From positions 4,742,501 through 4,806,500 of the forward strand of contig JBBPUQ010000003.1 in NCBI GenBank assembly GCA_038501195.1: a DNA stretch of 64,000 bases, read 5' to 3'. The notes beneath the pieces were generated by a model, which did no database searches, had not been told where the DNA came from, and worked only from the letters and a program-made list of their open reading frames with translations. The translations under genes were made by a program, and so were the position numbers. This document shows, one piece after another, positions 40,680 to 51,446 of the stretch; the stretch's first letter is position 1, and each line of letters begins with the position of its first letter. This stretch comes from Nemania diffusa. Its lineage: Eukaryota > Ascomycota > Sordariomycetes > Xylariales > Xylariaceae.

Positions 40680-42702
40680 CTAGTCTGCGGCGTCCTTGGT
40701 CCCCCGAATCAAAACCTTCACTCCCGGATCTGGAAATATATTCTCATCGGCGCTCATGTTGGGAGGTCTGCCTTGTCCGCTGGGGTATTTAAAGTCGTAT
40801 TTAAGGAGCAAATGACCTAAGATCATTTTTATCTCATTAGTCGCAAAGAACCTACCTGGGCATGCATATTTGCCATGTCCGAAATGGAGACTGTTATTAT
40901 CAGTAGTGGCGAACTGGAAGCGGTTACAATTCTCAGGGTGTGCCGGGTCCTCCCGCAACTTCACATATCGAAAGCCGTCGAAGCATTCGGGGTCTCCACC
41001 GCCAGGTATGTTAACCTGGTCGTGTAGAATAGCATCCGATGCCATGGCGAAATGAGTGCCTGTTGGGAGAATAATACCATCAGAGAGCTCAAGATCTTTC
41101 TGCACAATACGATTAAAGGCGACTTTTTGTTGGTAGATCGTCGTTAGCTAAGGAGTATAGATGGAGCTGAATGACATATGTTAGGGTTTGAAGGCCCAAC
41201 CCAAAGTCCAAATGAGCTTCGGTCCCCAAGTTGATGCCAAAGAAGCACAAGTGGTCCGTGCACACTTTGGACTAACTAATCAACAACATGTTCTAAATAG
41301 CATATTGTAGCATTTTAAACAGTTGAAAATTTGGGCCCAATTGGGGGCCATGCGTTAGGCTTTCGTAAACCCTAACATATGTGCACTATTGAAACTGGCA
41401 AAACAGGGGCTTAACTTACGTTGGCTAGGTGGACTCATTCTTTGGGACTCGCGTAAGAAGCTGTCCATCTTTTTCAGCTTTGTAAGGGTTGTCTTATGCC
41501 ACCCCCCAGTCTCATGAAGTACAGACTTCAATTCTTCGCGTAACAATTGAAAGTACTCTGGGTGCGCACACAAATCATACACGGCGTGTGTAGCCGCCAT
41601 GCCGGTTGTGTGTATCGCGGCCAGGGTTATTACTAACTGGATATGCGCCATTGTCTCCGGCCGCGACTCACTTTCATTTGCCTCTTCTATCATCCATTGA
41701 AGGAAATCATCAGGACTCTCAAGGCCATCTTGGTTTTTGATTCTTGCCGCATAGCGTTCCCGTACAAGAGGACCTATAATACGTTTTGCGGCCCTCAGGT
41801 TAGCGTGCACACGCCAGTACGAGGGTAAAAACGGCGCAATGAGATGGTGCCAATAACGGGGAAGCGCCCGTAATTTCATGGCAGTAATAAACACATTTTC
41901 GGTATAGTGTATGCTTATCGAAAGCCACTCTTCGTTTCTGCACTCTGGGAGCCCAATGAAAACACGTGCTGAAGTACGCGCTATGAGCTTTAGAAGGACG
42001 TTATACATAGATATTGGTGCCCATTTATCTATAAAAGTACGTAAGTATTGGAAGCATAAAACTGCCGTAGTAGTTGTACTAGCCATTAAGTCTAGGAAGT
42101 TCCACGCCGAGAGCATAATCAAGCTCCTCTTTCATAATAGGTATAACCAAAGCCAAAGATGGGGTAAGCTTATGTTGTAGCGTACGGGTGTGGATATTAG
42201 TGTGTAGTAGAATATCGGTTGTTGAAACATGGCCTAGGAGGTTCTTGATATGAGCCTTGATAGGGCTAATCTCCTCCTCTGGTAGATTCCGAAGTTGCTC
42301 TATATACTTATTTGATATGATAAGGATGTTGGCATCGTTGCGGCGAATTTGGAACATCGAATTCTTGAACTATAAACTGTCAGTTATTACGTATGGAATC
42401 TATATTACGTACGTCACGTCGGGGATTACCTTTTCATATCCATCGCGAATTATCGATCCGCTTCCGTGCACAAATCGAAGCCCCAGTAGCCATCCGGGCT
42501 CGAAATAACTTCTTTGCCCGGCGACTGGTGCGTTGTAGCCACGGCGTCCCCTTAAAGATGGAAATAAGGCGTAATAGAAAAGAACGCCTAATCCGACGAG
42601 AAAAAAAACTCCAAGGATTTTAAACTCGTCATTGAACGTCTCTGGTAGACGACTGCCTAGAAACGTAAAGCTGGTCTTGGCCATAATGAAATTGGACCAC
42701 AA
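40680..42702 (-). CDS. Cytochrome P450, ent-kaurene-oxidase-like (P450-4/CYP503 type)
   Basis: Four exons (42,702-42,430; 42,369-42,084; 42,028-41,420; 41,122-40,680) give 536 aa. A membrane anchor near residues 28-46 is followed by YFEPGWLLGLRF and GSIIRDGYEKFKNSMFQIR, IMKEELDYAL, SARVFIGLPECRN, AIHTTGMAATH in the I helix, ExxR in FLRESQR, and the heme loop FGHGKYACPGRFF with Cys477. Segment by segment this follows Fusarium P450-4, which oxidises ent-kaurene at C19 in the ER membrane, and the gene lies directly upstream of the CPS/KS gene. A first oxidation of the diterpene hydrocarbon is therefore a good inference. An alternative start lies six codons in (MAKTSF). Two oddities are treated separately: intron 2 appears to use a GC donor, and intron 3 (297 nt) contains an inverted-repeat element. 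Confidence 0.9.
41174..41382. mobile_element. MITE-like element inside a P450 intron
   Basis: A 209-bp segment begins ACATATGTTAGGGTTT and ends with its exact reverse complement AAACCCTAACATATGT. Imperfect pairing continues inward (GAAGGCC against GAAAGCC). If CATATG on both sides is the target duplication, the element proper starts TTAGGGTTT. It lies entirely within intron 3 of the P450, and without it the intron would be about 88 nt. It has no coding capacity. It is inferred to be a non-autonomous inverted-repeat transposon removed by splicing. Confidence 0.7.
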
Positions 42703-42773
42703 ATGTGTGTTCGTCCTCTCGAGCTGTACCAGTCTTGGATTTAGGCTTAGTTTATAGCTTTCTAGGCCTCCGT

Positions 42774-42955
42774 CCTAGATCACTGGTACTGCAACCAAAG
42801 TACGGGTAAGTCTTGAATATCTGTTGCCACACGGGGAACTGCAATTACTACCCATGTAGGTTACTCTGACTGTAGACAAAGCAGTCCCTTTGCTCGGTAC
42901 CCTAATGTACCCTTGACGTGTAGTGATGTAGCTACAGGTAGTGGAGATCGTGAGA
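42774..42955. repeat. Diverged direct repeat, copy 1
   Basis: It shares with copy 2 the landmarks CCTAGAT-ACTG, AAAGTACGGG-AAGTCT, TGCCACACG and CAGGTAG-GGAGAT, in the same order and orientation. It lies in the probable promoter region of the P450 that starts at 42,702. Confidence 0.65.
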
Positions 42956-43624
42956 TCGTAGCATACCTCATGCGTCTTATGGTATCATACATGATGGGGT
43001 AATCCTTTTTAGGCTACTGTGTAGGTTATTGTGTAGGTGAGTTTTTATGACAATACATTCACACCTATGGCGCAGTGCTTTGCTGTTTGTTCGTCCAGCC
43101 TAGTCGCTATCTCGTATGACACATGCAGTCTATACATACCCATTATTTGCTGCTAGTGAGTGCCTGCATATTTTTCTGCATCTCCGCCCAGCTAGGAGGG
43201 GAGTGCAGTATACCTCAATCCTGTTTTCACTTGTCTCCTTGGCGCTCTGCTACCTTGGATATGCAATGATACTGGACCATTGAGGTGATTCCAGACGCGA
43301 TGTACAACCAATCAAATAATGCCTTTCAAAGTACCAGGGTAGTAGTAAAGGGTTGCTGGCGCATCAAGCGAGGAGACCACCCAACGCACGAATAGGAATC
43401 ACAGGTGAAGAGGATGTATTGATATGTATGGAAAAGTACAGATCCTCAGCCCAGTCTTCCACCTGCAAGCTTATCTTTGGAGCTCCTTCGGCCGTAATTT
43501 CAATCACAGCTGACTGAAGCCGGCAGCTTTTCTTCATGCGTTTTACTTAATTAACTGCAGACACCTGATAGCTTACTGACGTATGGTAGCTACACTCTAT
43601 CAATACACGGTGTCAAAACCTTTT

Positions 43625-43813
43625 CCTAGATAACTGATACCGCACCCAAAGTACGGGCAAGTCTCGAATACTTGCTGCCACACGAGGATCCCAAACTACT
43701 ACTCCTATTGGCCACTACCTATATACAAGGTGGTTCCTTGTGATGCGCTTCAAAGTAGCCACTTGTTCCTTTAACGTGCCATGGCTTAGCCGCAGGTAGC
43801 GGAGATGATGAGT
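43625..43813. repeat. Diverged direct repeat, copy 2
   Basis: Second copy of the 42,774-42,955 segment, about 850 bases away and roughly three-quarters alike by eye. It lies downstream of the next P450 rather than upstream of a gene, which fits the remains of a tandem gene duplication. Confidence 0.6.
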
Positions 43814-44173
43814 ATGAATCGATAGTAACAGACGACTTGGCAGCACCATGAGAAACTAGGTAGGATTAGGCAGGCGAGCCTGAAATCAAAGGCTCAATAC
43901 GAGTTTGGGAAATTTCCCGTTATTTCCATACATTCTCAGAGAGTAGGGGCAATAAATTCTAACAATTTATAGGCTTAGTATCCTGCTCACTCTACGTTCC
44001 ATAGTGATCACATCCATTGCACAACAGAAGCCACCCTTCTATTACACGAGACTTATGAATATCCGCGGTGTATCAAAATATTTTTGCGCAACTCGAAGGA
44101 CACGGACGTGACTTCATGTAATTAACTCGAAATTCCTGTTAGTCCTATGTTTAATGAGACAACACTTCATAGC

Positions 44174-46053
44174 TCAGTTTCTAGGACTGAAAATAATTGT
44201 CTGTGATGGATCAGGGCGAATAGCTTCTCCGAAGAACAGGTTTTTGGGCCGCTCAAATTGGCCACGTGGGAATGAAATATCATACTCAGTGAGTATAGTA
44301 ACAATGACAACCTTGATAATTGCGCTGGCAAAGAATCGGCCTGGGCAAGCGAATTTTCCGTGGCCGAAAGCCAAGCTTTCTGGGCTAGTCGTTACGAACT
44401 GATAGTGGTATAGAGCTTCATCTGATGCGTTTCTCATATTAGAGAACCGATAGCCATCAAACTGGTCTGGTTCGGGATAGACCGTAGGGTCATGGGCAAT
44501 AGACTCTGTTGCCATTGAAATAAAACTTCCAGTGGGAATAACTTGGCCATCTGAAAGGCGGAGAGGGCTCATGACTTTGCGGTTGAACGATACTACCAAG
44601 TGTAAAGTAATATTAGGATAATGATAGGTACATTGAGATAATAGTTGAGCCATGAACGAGCGGGAAGCTTACATAGCCCTGGGTGGTTCACTCGTTGTGA
44701 CTCTTTCATGAAGCTGTCAAGAAGCATTAGCTCATTTAAGTTCGATAGTGTCAGTTCTCTTTTGCCAATGAGTTCGGAAATTTCCCTTCGTAATGTGTCT
44801 ATATACTCCGGCATGGAGCATAGATCGAATATGATGTGAGTGATGCTCATAGTGCTTGTATGAATCGCAGCAAGCGTCAGGAACAAGAGTTTCTTCACTA
44901 GTATATCAGGATCTCTATCAACGCCGTGGGCTTTTTCGACCATCCACTGAATCACATCTTGATTTGCGCCTAGGGTTGATGAATTCGCCAACCTCTCGAC
45001 TATGAGTGGTCGGATGCACCTGTTCGCAGCAGCTATTCGTTTAGTCAATTGCTTCGTAGAATGTAAAAACTGTAATGTAGACTATCAGTATGTATAGGGG
45101 TCACAAAATAAAATAGGGAGGCAAGGGCCAATCCGTACTGGTGAGATTAGAGAGCGGATTACGGCAGGGTACGGCCTGAGGGCTGAAGAAACTCGGAATA
45201 CATCCAATGTATAACCAAGAGCAGTCTTAAGCCAAATAGGATCTCTGCTAGATGGAAGACCGATGAATATTCTTGATGAAACTGCTGCCGTGATGTGAAG
45301 TAAGGCTTCGTAGGCAGGAAGCTTGACACCGCCTTCGATCTTTGGTAACCTTGATGTCATCCAAAAGATAGCTTCTTCCTGCATTGGAAAAACTAATGCA
45401 TCTAACTCAGAGTGAATTAGCTATTAGTTGTCAGAAGAACTTTTGCAAAAATAAAATACAAAACCTTACGGAGATTGTGTGTCAATTGGGAACGGCATAT
45501 ATTATTTTGAAGTGAACTTGTGAGGATCACGTCCATGGTAGTATATTTGCCTAAATGTCTCTGTGCTAAACTTAGCGGTGTATGGCCACGGCAACTCAAT
45601 TTTCGGATATTTCTTACCTCACACATTCCATGTCGTGTACTGAGAACAGATTCTGGCATCCCTTTAAGCTCGTCAATAAATCGAGGGCTGACTACAATGC
45701 GCTCCATATCAGTTGACTGAACTCGAAATGTCGAACTCTTGTACTATGTTCCACCCGCCAGTAAGCATTGTGTAGTGACTTTCATAAATGTTACACGTTC
45801 CAGTTGAATAATCGAGCATCTATACCTTTTGATAGCCATCACGTATAATGTTTCTTCCGTTCACTTCGAAATCGTGCCTACTTTTCCCTAGTCGGGGTAT
45901 CCTACCAACCCGTGATCGGCATGTAATGGGAAAATAAGCCACAGTGAGAAAATATGAGGCTATTATTAGTCCAGCGATGGCAATGGTTCCTGAGGACAAG
46001 ATCTTCTCAACGAAAATCGAGTGAAATGTAGATGACCCCATTTCGCTATTCAA
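44174..46053 (-). CDS. Cytochrome P450, gibberellin-pathway-like (second)
   Basis: Six exons (46,053-45,826; 45,743-45,618; 45,560-45,470; 45,401-45,139; 45,069-44,673; 44,592-44,174; introns 57-82 nt, all GT-AG) give 507 aa in frame. A hydrophobic anchor spans residues 22-42. Then come IIRDGYQKYKSSTFRVQ, GKYTTMDVILTSSLQN, SSRIFIGLPSSRDPIW, AAIHTSTMSITH in the I helix, ExxR in FMKESQR, SFNRKVMSPLRLSDG, and the heme loop FGHGKFACPGRFF with Cys451. The architecture matches the neighbouring P450-4-like protein, so the two are paralogues. It is inferred to act on the same diterpene at another position or at a later step in the ER. The substrate cannot be told. All catalytic motifs are intact. Confidence 0.9.
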
Positions 46054-46946
46054 GTTGAGATATCCAAAGGCCTACGCACCCGAGCAAATGATATTTCGAA
46101 TACTGAGAATAAACTATGGCTGTTTTTATGCCTCTAGAATATCTTACGATAAGTTAATGCTATTTAAGTGATTATTGGGCTTGTTTACATCAGCATCCAC
46201 GGATGCTAGCTTGACGGAGACATTTCAGGGCTAGCTAATTGGTCCGTGATAGATAGACGGGTTCCTTTTTGTTCATGCTCTTTCATTCAATGCTCGAGTC
46301 TTGTCTTATCACTTCGGGGCTGCCGGCTTGCAAATGACCTCACGGGTTACACCGCTTGCAGCGCGTGGTCAACACCCTTGAGAGCAAACCTACTGTAATC
46401 TAGGGCAGAAGTGGCGTAAGCAGTGGAAACCTAAGTCCTAGCTCCCTGAAACTGGGCTTAGATGGGTATATCGGCAAGTGGCGCGGGAGTGAGAAGCCGA
46501 TATATGTGCCCTAATTTGGTACACTGGCCGTGTTGGACGATAACCAAGTCGTGCATTCGATATTGCAACCTTGGCGACGCAAGACAAAAAAAAGGTAGTT
46601 AGTCGTAAGGTAGGCTAATAGTAGAGTTTACTTGCTGCGATAACCAATAGCCCTACACCAGTACGGCGGATACTGTGTTCCATCCTACCTAATGGCAGGG
46701 ATTTTGAGCTTGAGAGGGTTGCTGAGCCTCCTCCAATATGTGCCGCTGCGACGTTAGGTCTAAGAAGTGTGGAGCCTAGCTGAAGGATTTCGCATGATTT
46801 AAGCGAGTACCACTGTTTAATATCTGTTATGCCTTATAAGAATCGACAGCTGCATGCAGTGATGCTAAGCAGGAATACATCACCAACAAAGGAGCCGACT
46901 TGCATGTGAAATGGATCTAGACTCTGCCTTCAGATGGAAATGAGAA
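46054..46946. other. Intergenic region, nothing recognised
   Basis: About 890 bases between the start of the second P450 and the stop of the aldo-keto reductase. It must contain the P450 promoter. No coding or repeated structure was seen. Confidence 0.5.
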
Positions 46947-48158
46947 CTAGATTACATGCTCTCGGGTCCCTTTGACACTCTCCCATATCTCTTCAACTAG
47001 GGGAAGCACGTCGCTTGACAATGGCCCTTTGTGAATAAGCCCCACATTCTCAACGATCTGGGATTCCGAGCTTGCTCCAAGCAGTACGTAATCACCGTCT
47101 GTTAATTGAGAGTGATGGAAAATCCAACGGATTGCCACTTCAAGTGGCGGTAGTCCTTGATTTCTTGTATCCGCGTCGAACTTTTTAGTAGCTTCTAGAA
47201 CGTCGCGGCTTCCGTACATCTTCTGAAAGTGCTTTCCAAGCGGATTGTCATCCCCCAGTCGGGTACCAGCATGCTCTCCGTTCACCAGCTTCCCGGTCAA
47301 GAATCCGCTAGCTAATGCCCTATTGACATATTATGGTCATCAGCAAGTCACTCGTTTTAGCAACATCACAAGTGGCTATATACGGCAAACATTATTGGGA
47401 AGAGGTGTGGTTGTCACTGACCAGAACGCAACGAACTTCATACCGTGAGCTCGAAGTAGTGGCAAAAGCTTTACTTCCATGCCACGGGAGATTATATTAT
47501 ATGTTCCTTGGTAGTAGGCAGGCTTTTGCCAGCTGTTCTGTTCGCATAGCTGAAGCATTTTTTCAAGGACATCAGGTTGAACATTAGATACTCCCCACTG
47601 TTACCACATTGTCAGTTGCATATCAATGGCATGAACATATTGTGCAGATACTATGAAAACTTACAGCATTGCAATGGCCTTGTTCGATCTGCTCATTAAA
47701 GCCTTGGATTTGCTCCTCGAGTGGTGTGGCCGGATCTCCACGGTGTATGTAGAGAATATTTACCTTGTGGCAATATGAGACAAAAACTCGACTCGAAAGT
47801 TTTTGAAGGTAGCACTTACACCTTGCGGTCGTTGGAGGCGGGTCAAGCTCCCGTGGATGGACTTGGAAATAGCATCGACAGTTAAATCACCGCTCCCATT
47901 GGTTTTGGTGTCTGTAAAGACTTTGGTGTCAATGACAAAATCACCACTCAAGCTCTTGACCTGCCCCAGAAGCTCTTCTGATAGTCCGGGTCGCAAGGGC
48001 GGGTAGCGAGCGCCAGTATCCAGATGCGAAATGCCCAGATTTTGTAGCGTTTGCAATAGGCTTTTAACTGACGCTGCGTCTTGGAACGCTGTTCCGTCCA
48101 TGCCAACTGCAGCTGTTCCAAAAATTATCTGAGGCGCCATGTTTGAATAAAAAATCAA
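46947..48158 (-). CDS. Aldo-keto reductase (AKR7-like)
   Basis: Four exons (48,158-47,820; 47,763-47,665; 47,597-47,422; 47,319-46,947; introns 56, 67 and 102 nt) give 328 aa. The second ATG at 48,140 gives 322 aa and fits the family start (MAPQIIFGTAAV) better. Counted from there, the catalytic tetrad is Asp41, Tyr46, Lys73 and His114 (LDTGARYP, IDTK, LYIH). WGVSNVQ, YQGTYNIISR, WALASGFLTGK and VLLGASSESQI follow as in AKR7 aflatoxin-aldehyde-reductase-type NADPH enzymes. These soluble enzymes reduce aldehydes or ketones. In this cluster it may reduce a carbonyl produced by one of the P450s, or detoxify an aldehyde intermediate; that role is inferred from position only. A run of CGG-containing heptamers lies just upstream. 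Confidence 0.9.
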
Positions 48159-48206
48159 AGTAATAGTGGCTGCTCTAAGATTGAAGTGGGAAAATGAAAA
48201 TGATCA

Positions 48207-48229
48207 GCGGTCGGCGGTCGGCGGTCGGC
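48207..48229. promoter_or_regulatory. GCGGTCG heptamer repeat upstream of the AKR gene
   Basis: Three perfect GCGGTCG units plus two bases lie about 50-70 bases upstream of the reductase start codon, giving CGG triplets every seven bases. Zn2Cys6 regulators of fungal clusters bind CGG triplets, so this could be an operator. It could also be a chance microsatellite in the 5' leader. Confidence 0.4.
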
Positions 48230-48297
48230 ATACTTTAAGTATCAGATATAAGCGATGGCATGGTGAATGTGTTGTATTGTTCCTGTAGGTCTCCTGT

Positions 48298-48602
48298 TGT
48301 CAGATATAAGGGATATGATCTTAGCCGGAATATTGGCTAATGGATGTCTGATGACAGACCCATGTCAGGGATACAGGGGGCCCCATACATCTCTACCTAG
48401 AGACGCGGTGACCGCGTCTCAACACCTGGATAACAAAAGACAATCAATTCAACAGCCACCGCTTATTTCTGACACCTGTAGTAGTAGTGACCGCGTCTGT
48501 AGGTAGAAATGTATGGGGGTCCCTGTCATCCTGACAGGGGTCCGTCATTAAGTACCCCTTTAAACAATATACCGAATAAGCTTATATCTCTTATATCTGA
48601 CA
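48298..48602. mobile_element. Foldback/MITE-like element, about 305 bp
   Basis: The left arm starts TGTCAGATATAAGGGATAT and runs to about 48,414. The right arm (about 48,487-48,602) is its imperfect reverse complement, ending ATATCTCTTATATCTGACA. Shared inner landmarks are GACAGACCC / GACGGACCC, CCCATACAT, TCTACCTA and GACGCGGT. The arms are near 110 bp around a central ~70 bases. It has no coding capacity and no clear target duplication. A partial copy of the tip (ATCAGATATAAGCGATGG) lies just outside at about 48,241. Confidence 0.7.
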
Positions 48603-48649
48603 TTAAGTACTCGTGCCACGATCCAATTATATTAAGTTCGCAAAGGATT

Positions 48650-48785
48650 ATTAACTTAAATTAATAAAAAAATATAATTAAATAAAATAAATTAAAAGCT
48701 TTTTAAAATAAAAAATAAAAAAAGCTTTTATTTTTAAAGTTTATATATTAATTTTTTTAATTTTAGTTTTTGACTTTAAATTTTT
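48650..48785. repeat. Small AT-saturated insert in the gene island
   Basis: About 135 bases have the composition of the flanking AT-rich blocks, with two AAAAGCTTTT-type palindromes and loosely complementary ends (AAATTAATAAAAAA against TTAATTTTTTTAATT). The borders to normal sequence are sharp. It is inferred to be a short RIP-mutated repeat copy. Confidence 0.55.
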
Positions 48786-49090
48786 ATTAGCCAAATAATT
48801 TATTTATTGTGACGGCGGGGGCCCCACAGTGGTAATAGAGGGGTCGCCGGGTGCATGTGCACACCTAACCAAATGAGCAGGTACTTAAGCATCCAGAGGC
48901 AAAAAGGTGCGAAGGATCTCACCGACCTACTCATATGTATAGTGACACCCTCCCAGTAGTTTCGATACAAATTAGCAAAAGGTAGTTTTATACGTGGATC
49001 TCTGGCAATGCTCTGGACATCTACCTGCTTCAAAGGAAATAAAGTACATGTAACAGCTATAGACTCTAAAGGACACATAATCAAGCCCCC

Positions 49091-50795
49091 CTATAGACTG
49101 CCGCGTAATTGAAACCCGATCTCTTGCATCGGGTTTGGTATCACGCGCTCATCAATAAACAAGCTCTCTGGTCGCTCATATTGCCCCTGGGGCCATGAGA
49201 TGTTGAAGTGCCACAATGTCCAGGCTAGGATAAGTTGGGCTTCAGCATCAGCCATAAATCGGCCTGGGCAAGCATTTCTTCCGTATCCCCAGTGAAGATT
49301 GTATTGATCGGGCGTTCTTGAAAGGTATGGCACACTGCTTTTCCCTTCCTTTTCAGCAGCATCTCTTCGTTCCACCCATCGCCACGGCTGAAAGTCTTCA
49401 CCATCTGGAGGGTACACCTCGGAATCCCTTGCCGCCCAGTAAGCCGGCATAGATATAAATGTACCTGCCGGTATATTTACCCCAGTTGATAGAGTAATCG
49501 GTTGCCGAACTTTGCGATTGAATGACACTATGTCGTGCATTAGCATGCTTCTGCGCTGGGCTTCCATGGGATACTAACAGAGGAGGTGATTATTAAGTCT
49601 CGTAGATTCCTTTAAGAAACTATCCAACTTTTTCATTCTTTGGATCGCTAGAAAATTCCAGCCTCCACTCGCAGTCAAAGCCTCATTGATCTCAATGCGA
49701 ATTGTCTCTTGGCATCCGGGACGAGTAGCAAGGTCAAAGAGAGCATTGACGACCGTAATTGCCGTCGACCGTGTAGCTGCTGTTGCAAGGAAAAGCAGCT
49801 GATTTACCAAAATATCTATATTGTTATTCTTAGCGTGATCCCCTTGCGCTGCAATTAGCCACCGTAAGATATTAGCATCCATTTCTTTACCCCCGTGGCT
49901 GCTCAGAACATCAGCAAGCAAAGTTCGCGCATTTGCATAGTTTGCCCCTAAGTTCCTTCGACTAGTAAGGAATCTGCACACCAGGGGCCGAAGAAAGCGT
50001 GGATACCGCATAAGATCACGACAAACCATGCCCGTGTTAACGGTTGCTTCTAGGCTTGTCTTTAACCATATATCATTCTTGCACAGTGGATCGCCAACAA
50101 GCATTCGAGCGACGCTTCGATTGACTATATTGAGGATTCTTTCAGAAGCGTTGAAAAAATGGAGTCCTAAAGTTTTTAGCTACTATGCTTATCATTATAT
50201 TGATCGCGACGTACCCGTTTGTTGAAAACATTGATATAGCTCTGTTTTGAATATAGCGTCGAGGTCACTTATCTGAGAATCGGTAACTCGACTCAAGTTC
50301 TGAACAAGCTGAGTCTGGCAAACCTCAACATGTGTCGTGGTCTGCAATATTATATCGACACCGTTGTACCAACCCACTGAACCATTCAAAGTAAGCAAAA
50401 GTGAGGAAATGATTGATATGATGAGAATAAAACATCAGCGTACAGTTTCTTTGAACCACAGCTAGCCTACTGTCGAGATAAGAGTCCGGAAGTCGACGGA
50501 CCTCGTCGAGATATCGGTTGGACAGTACGAGGCGATCCGTTTCACCGGTCTGTATCCAATACATTGACCCTTTGAAGCGTTCATAACCCTGCTTCGTCAA
50601 CAGTCTTCCATTTTTTGTGAAGTCTCCGCGGGCGTCGGTTACCCACGGGAGCCATAACTTGGCGCCTATCCTAGGCGCCTTGACCTTGGTACTTTCGTCT
50701 CGAAGCAACTCACATGCCAGCCAGACAGCGCAGATCACAAGCAAAATTGTCATGGTGTTAATAGTATTCCGCCATTCCGAATCGGACAACGCCAT
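49091..50795 (-). CDS. Cytochrome P450, gibberellin-pathway-like (third, divergent)
   Basis: Four exons (50,795-50,444; 50,376-50,215; 50,166-49,579; 49,527-49,091; introns 67, 48 and 51 nt) give 512 aa. An amino-terminal anchor (MTILLVICAVWLACELL) is followed by GYERFKGSMYWIQ, NLGWYNGVDIIL, RMLVGDPLCKND, LATAATRSTAIT in the I helix, ExxR in FLKESTR, SFNRKVRQPITLS, and the heme loop WGYGRNACPGRF with Cys454. It is a paralogue of the two P450s to its left but more diverged: the I-helix His of AIHT is Ala and an Arg follows the Thr. It is inferred to oxidise a later diterpene intermediate in the ER. The gene is divergently oriented to the rhodopsin-fold gene, across about 650 bases. Confidence 0.9.
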
Positions 50796-51446
50796 CTTAC
50801 AGGTGTGTATTCTTCAGTCTAGCCGATATAAAGGCCTATGAGACTCCTCGGTTGAAACGGCTCGAAGGCATCCAAGGGCAGGCGGCTTTAAATGTACCAA
50901 ATCAAAGCAGTGTATGTTTCATAGACCAATCCTAGCTTCAGTTCCCCTCATGATCCTACAACAGGGTCGTGTTTGGAACCTACAGCAACTTGCAAGGATA
51001 CGGCACACTAGCCAACAATAAGCCGTATAATACCACCTCACCATCTCCCTCATCTCCTTACTCTAAAGATATTTATAGTTCATCCCAATCGTAAAATCAC
51101 CATTTGCTCCAACTGTAAATTCGATCTTATATGTGTTCAGTCCCTTCATCAGTCAATGTATAGACCTAGATTCCTGTCCTCGATTGTTTTATATCAAAAG
51201 GATTCTCGCGTGGCGTATCATTAGCAGTACAACTCAGCCCCCTCCACTAATCGGTTTGTCAATGGCTGATATACCAATCAGGTAACCATAAATGCTACCA
51301 TTGCTCCAATCGACTTTCATTTAAGATTCCTGGCCACCTGTACTGAACCTTTGATTTCAACCCTGCCATTCTCTGTCATTCAGACGGTATAATTATCTGC
51401 TATCCGTCGCGCCTATTATAATACGACACTGAACTCACCAAAACCA
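50796..51446. promoter_or_regulatory. Divergent promoter region
   Basis: This 650-base gap separates the start of the third P450 (minus) from the start of the rhodopsin-fold gene (plus), so it should carry both promoters. No specific binding site was identified. Confidence 0.5.

Larger units (their letters stand above)
42703..44173. other. Intergenic region with duplicated segments
   Basis: No gene was found between the first and second P450. Two related segments (42,774-42,955 and 43,625-43,813) lie in the same orientation. The rest contains a short imperfect repeat (GGCTACTGTGTAGG / GGTTATTGTGTAGG near 43,010) and nothing else recognised. Confidence 0.5.

Noticed and set aside
48267..48506. 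79-codon plus-strand frame
   Set aside because: It lies almost entirely inside the foldback element and follows its inverted arms.
48800..49084. 94-codon minus-strand frame just after the third P450
   Set aside because: No family recognised, no splice link to the P450 found, and the P450 is complete without it.
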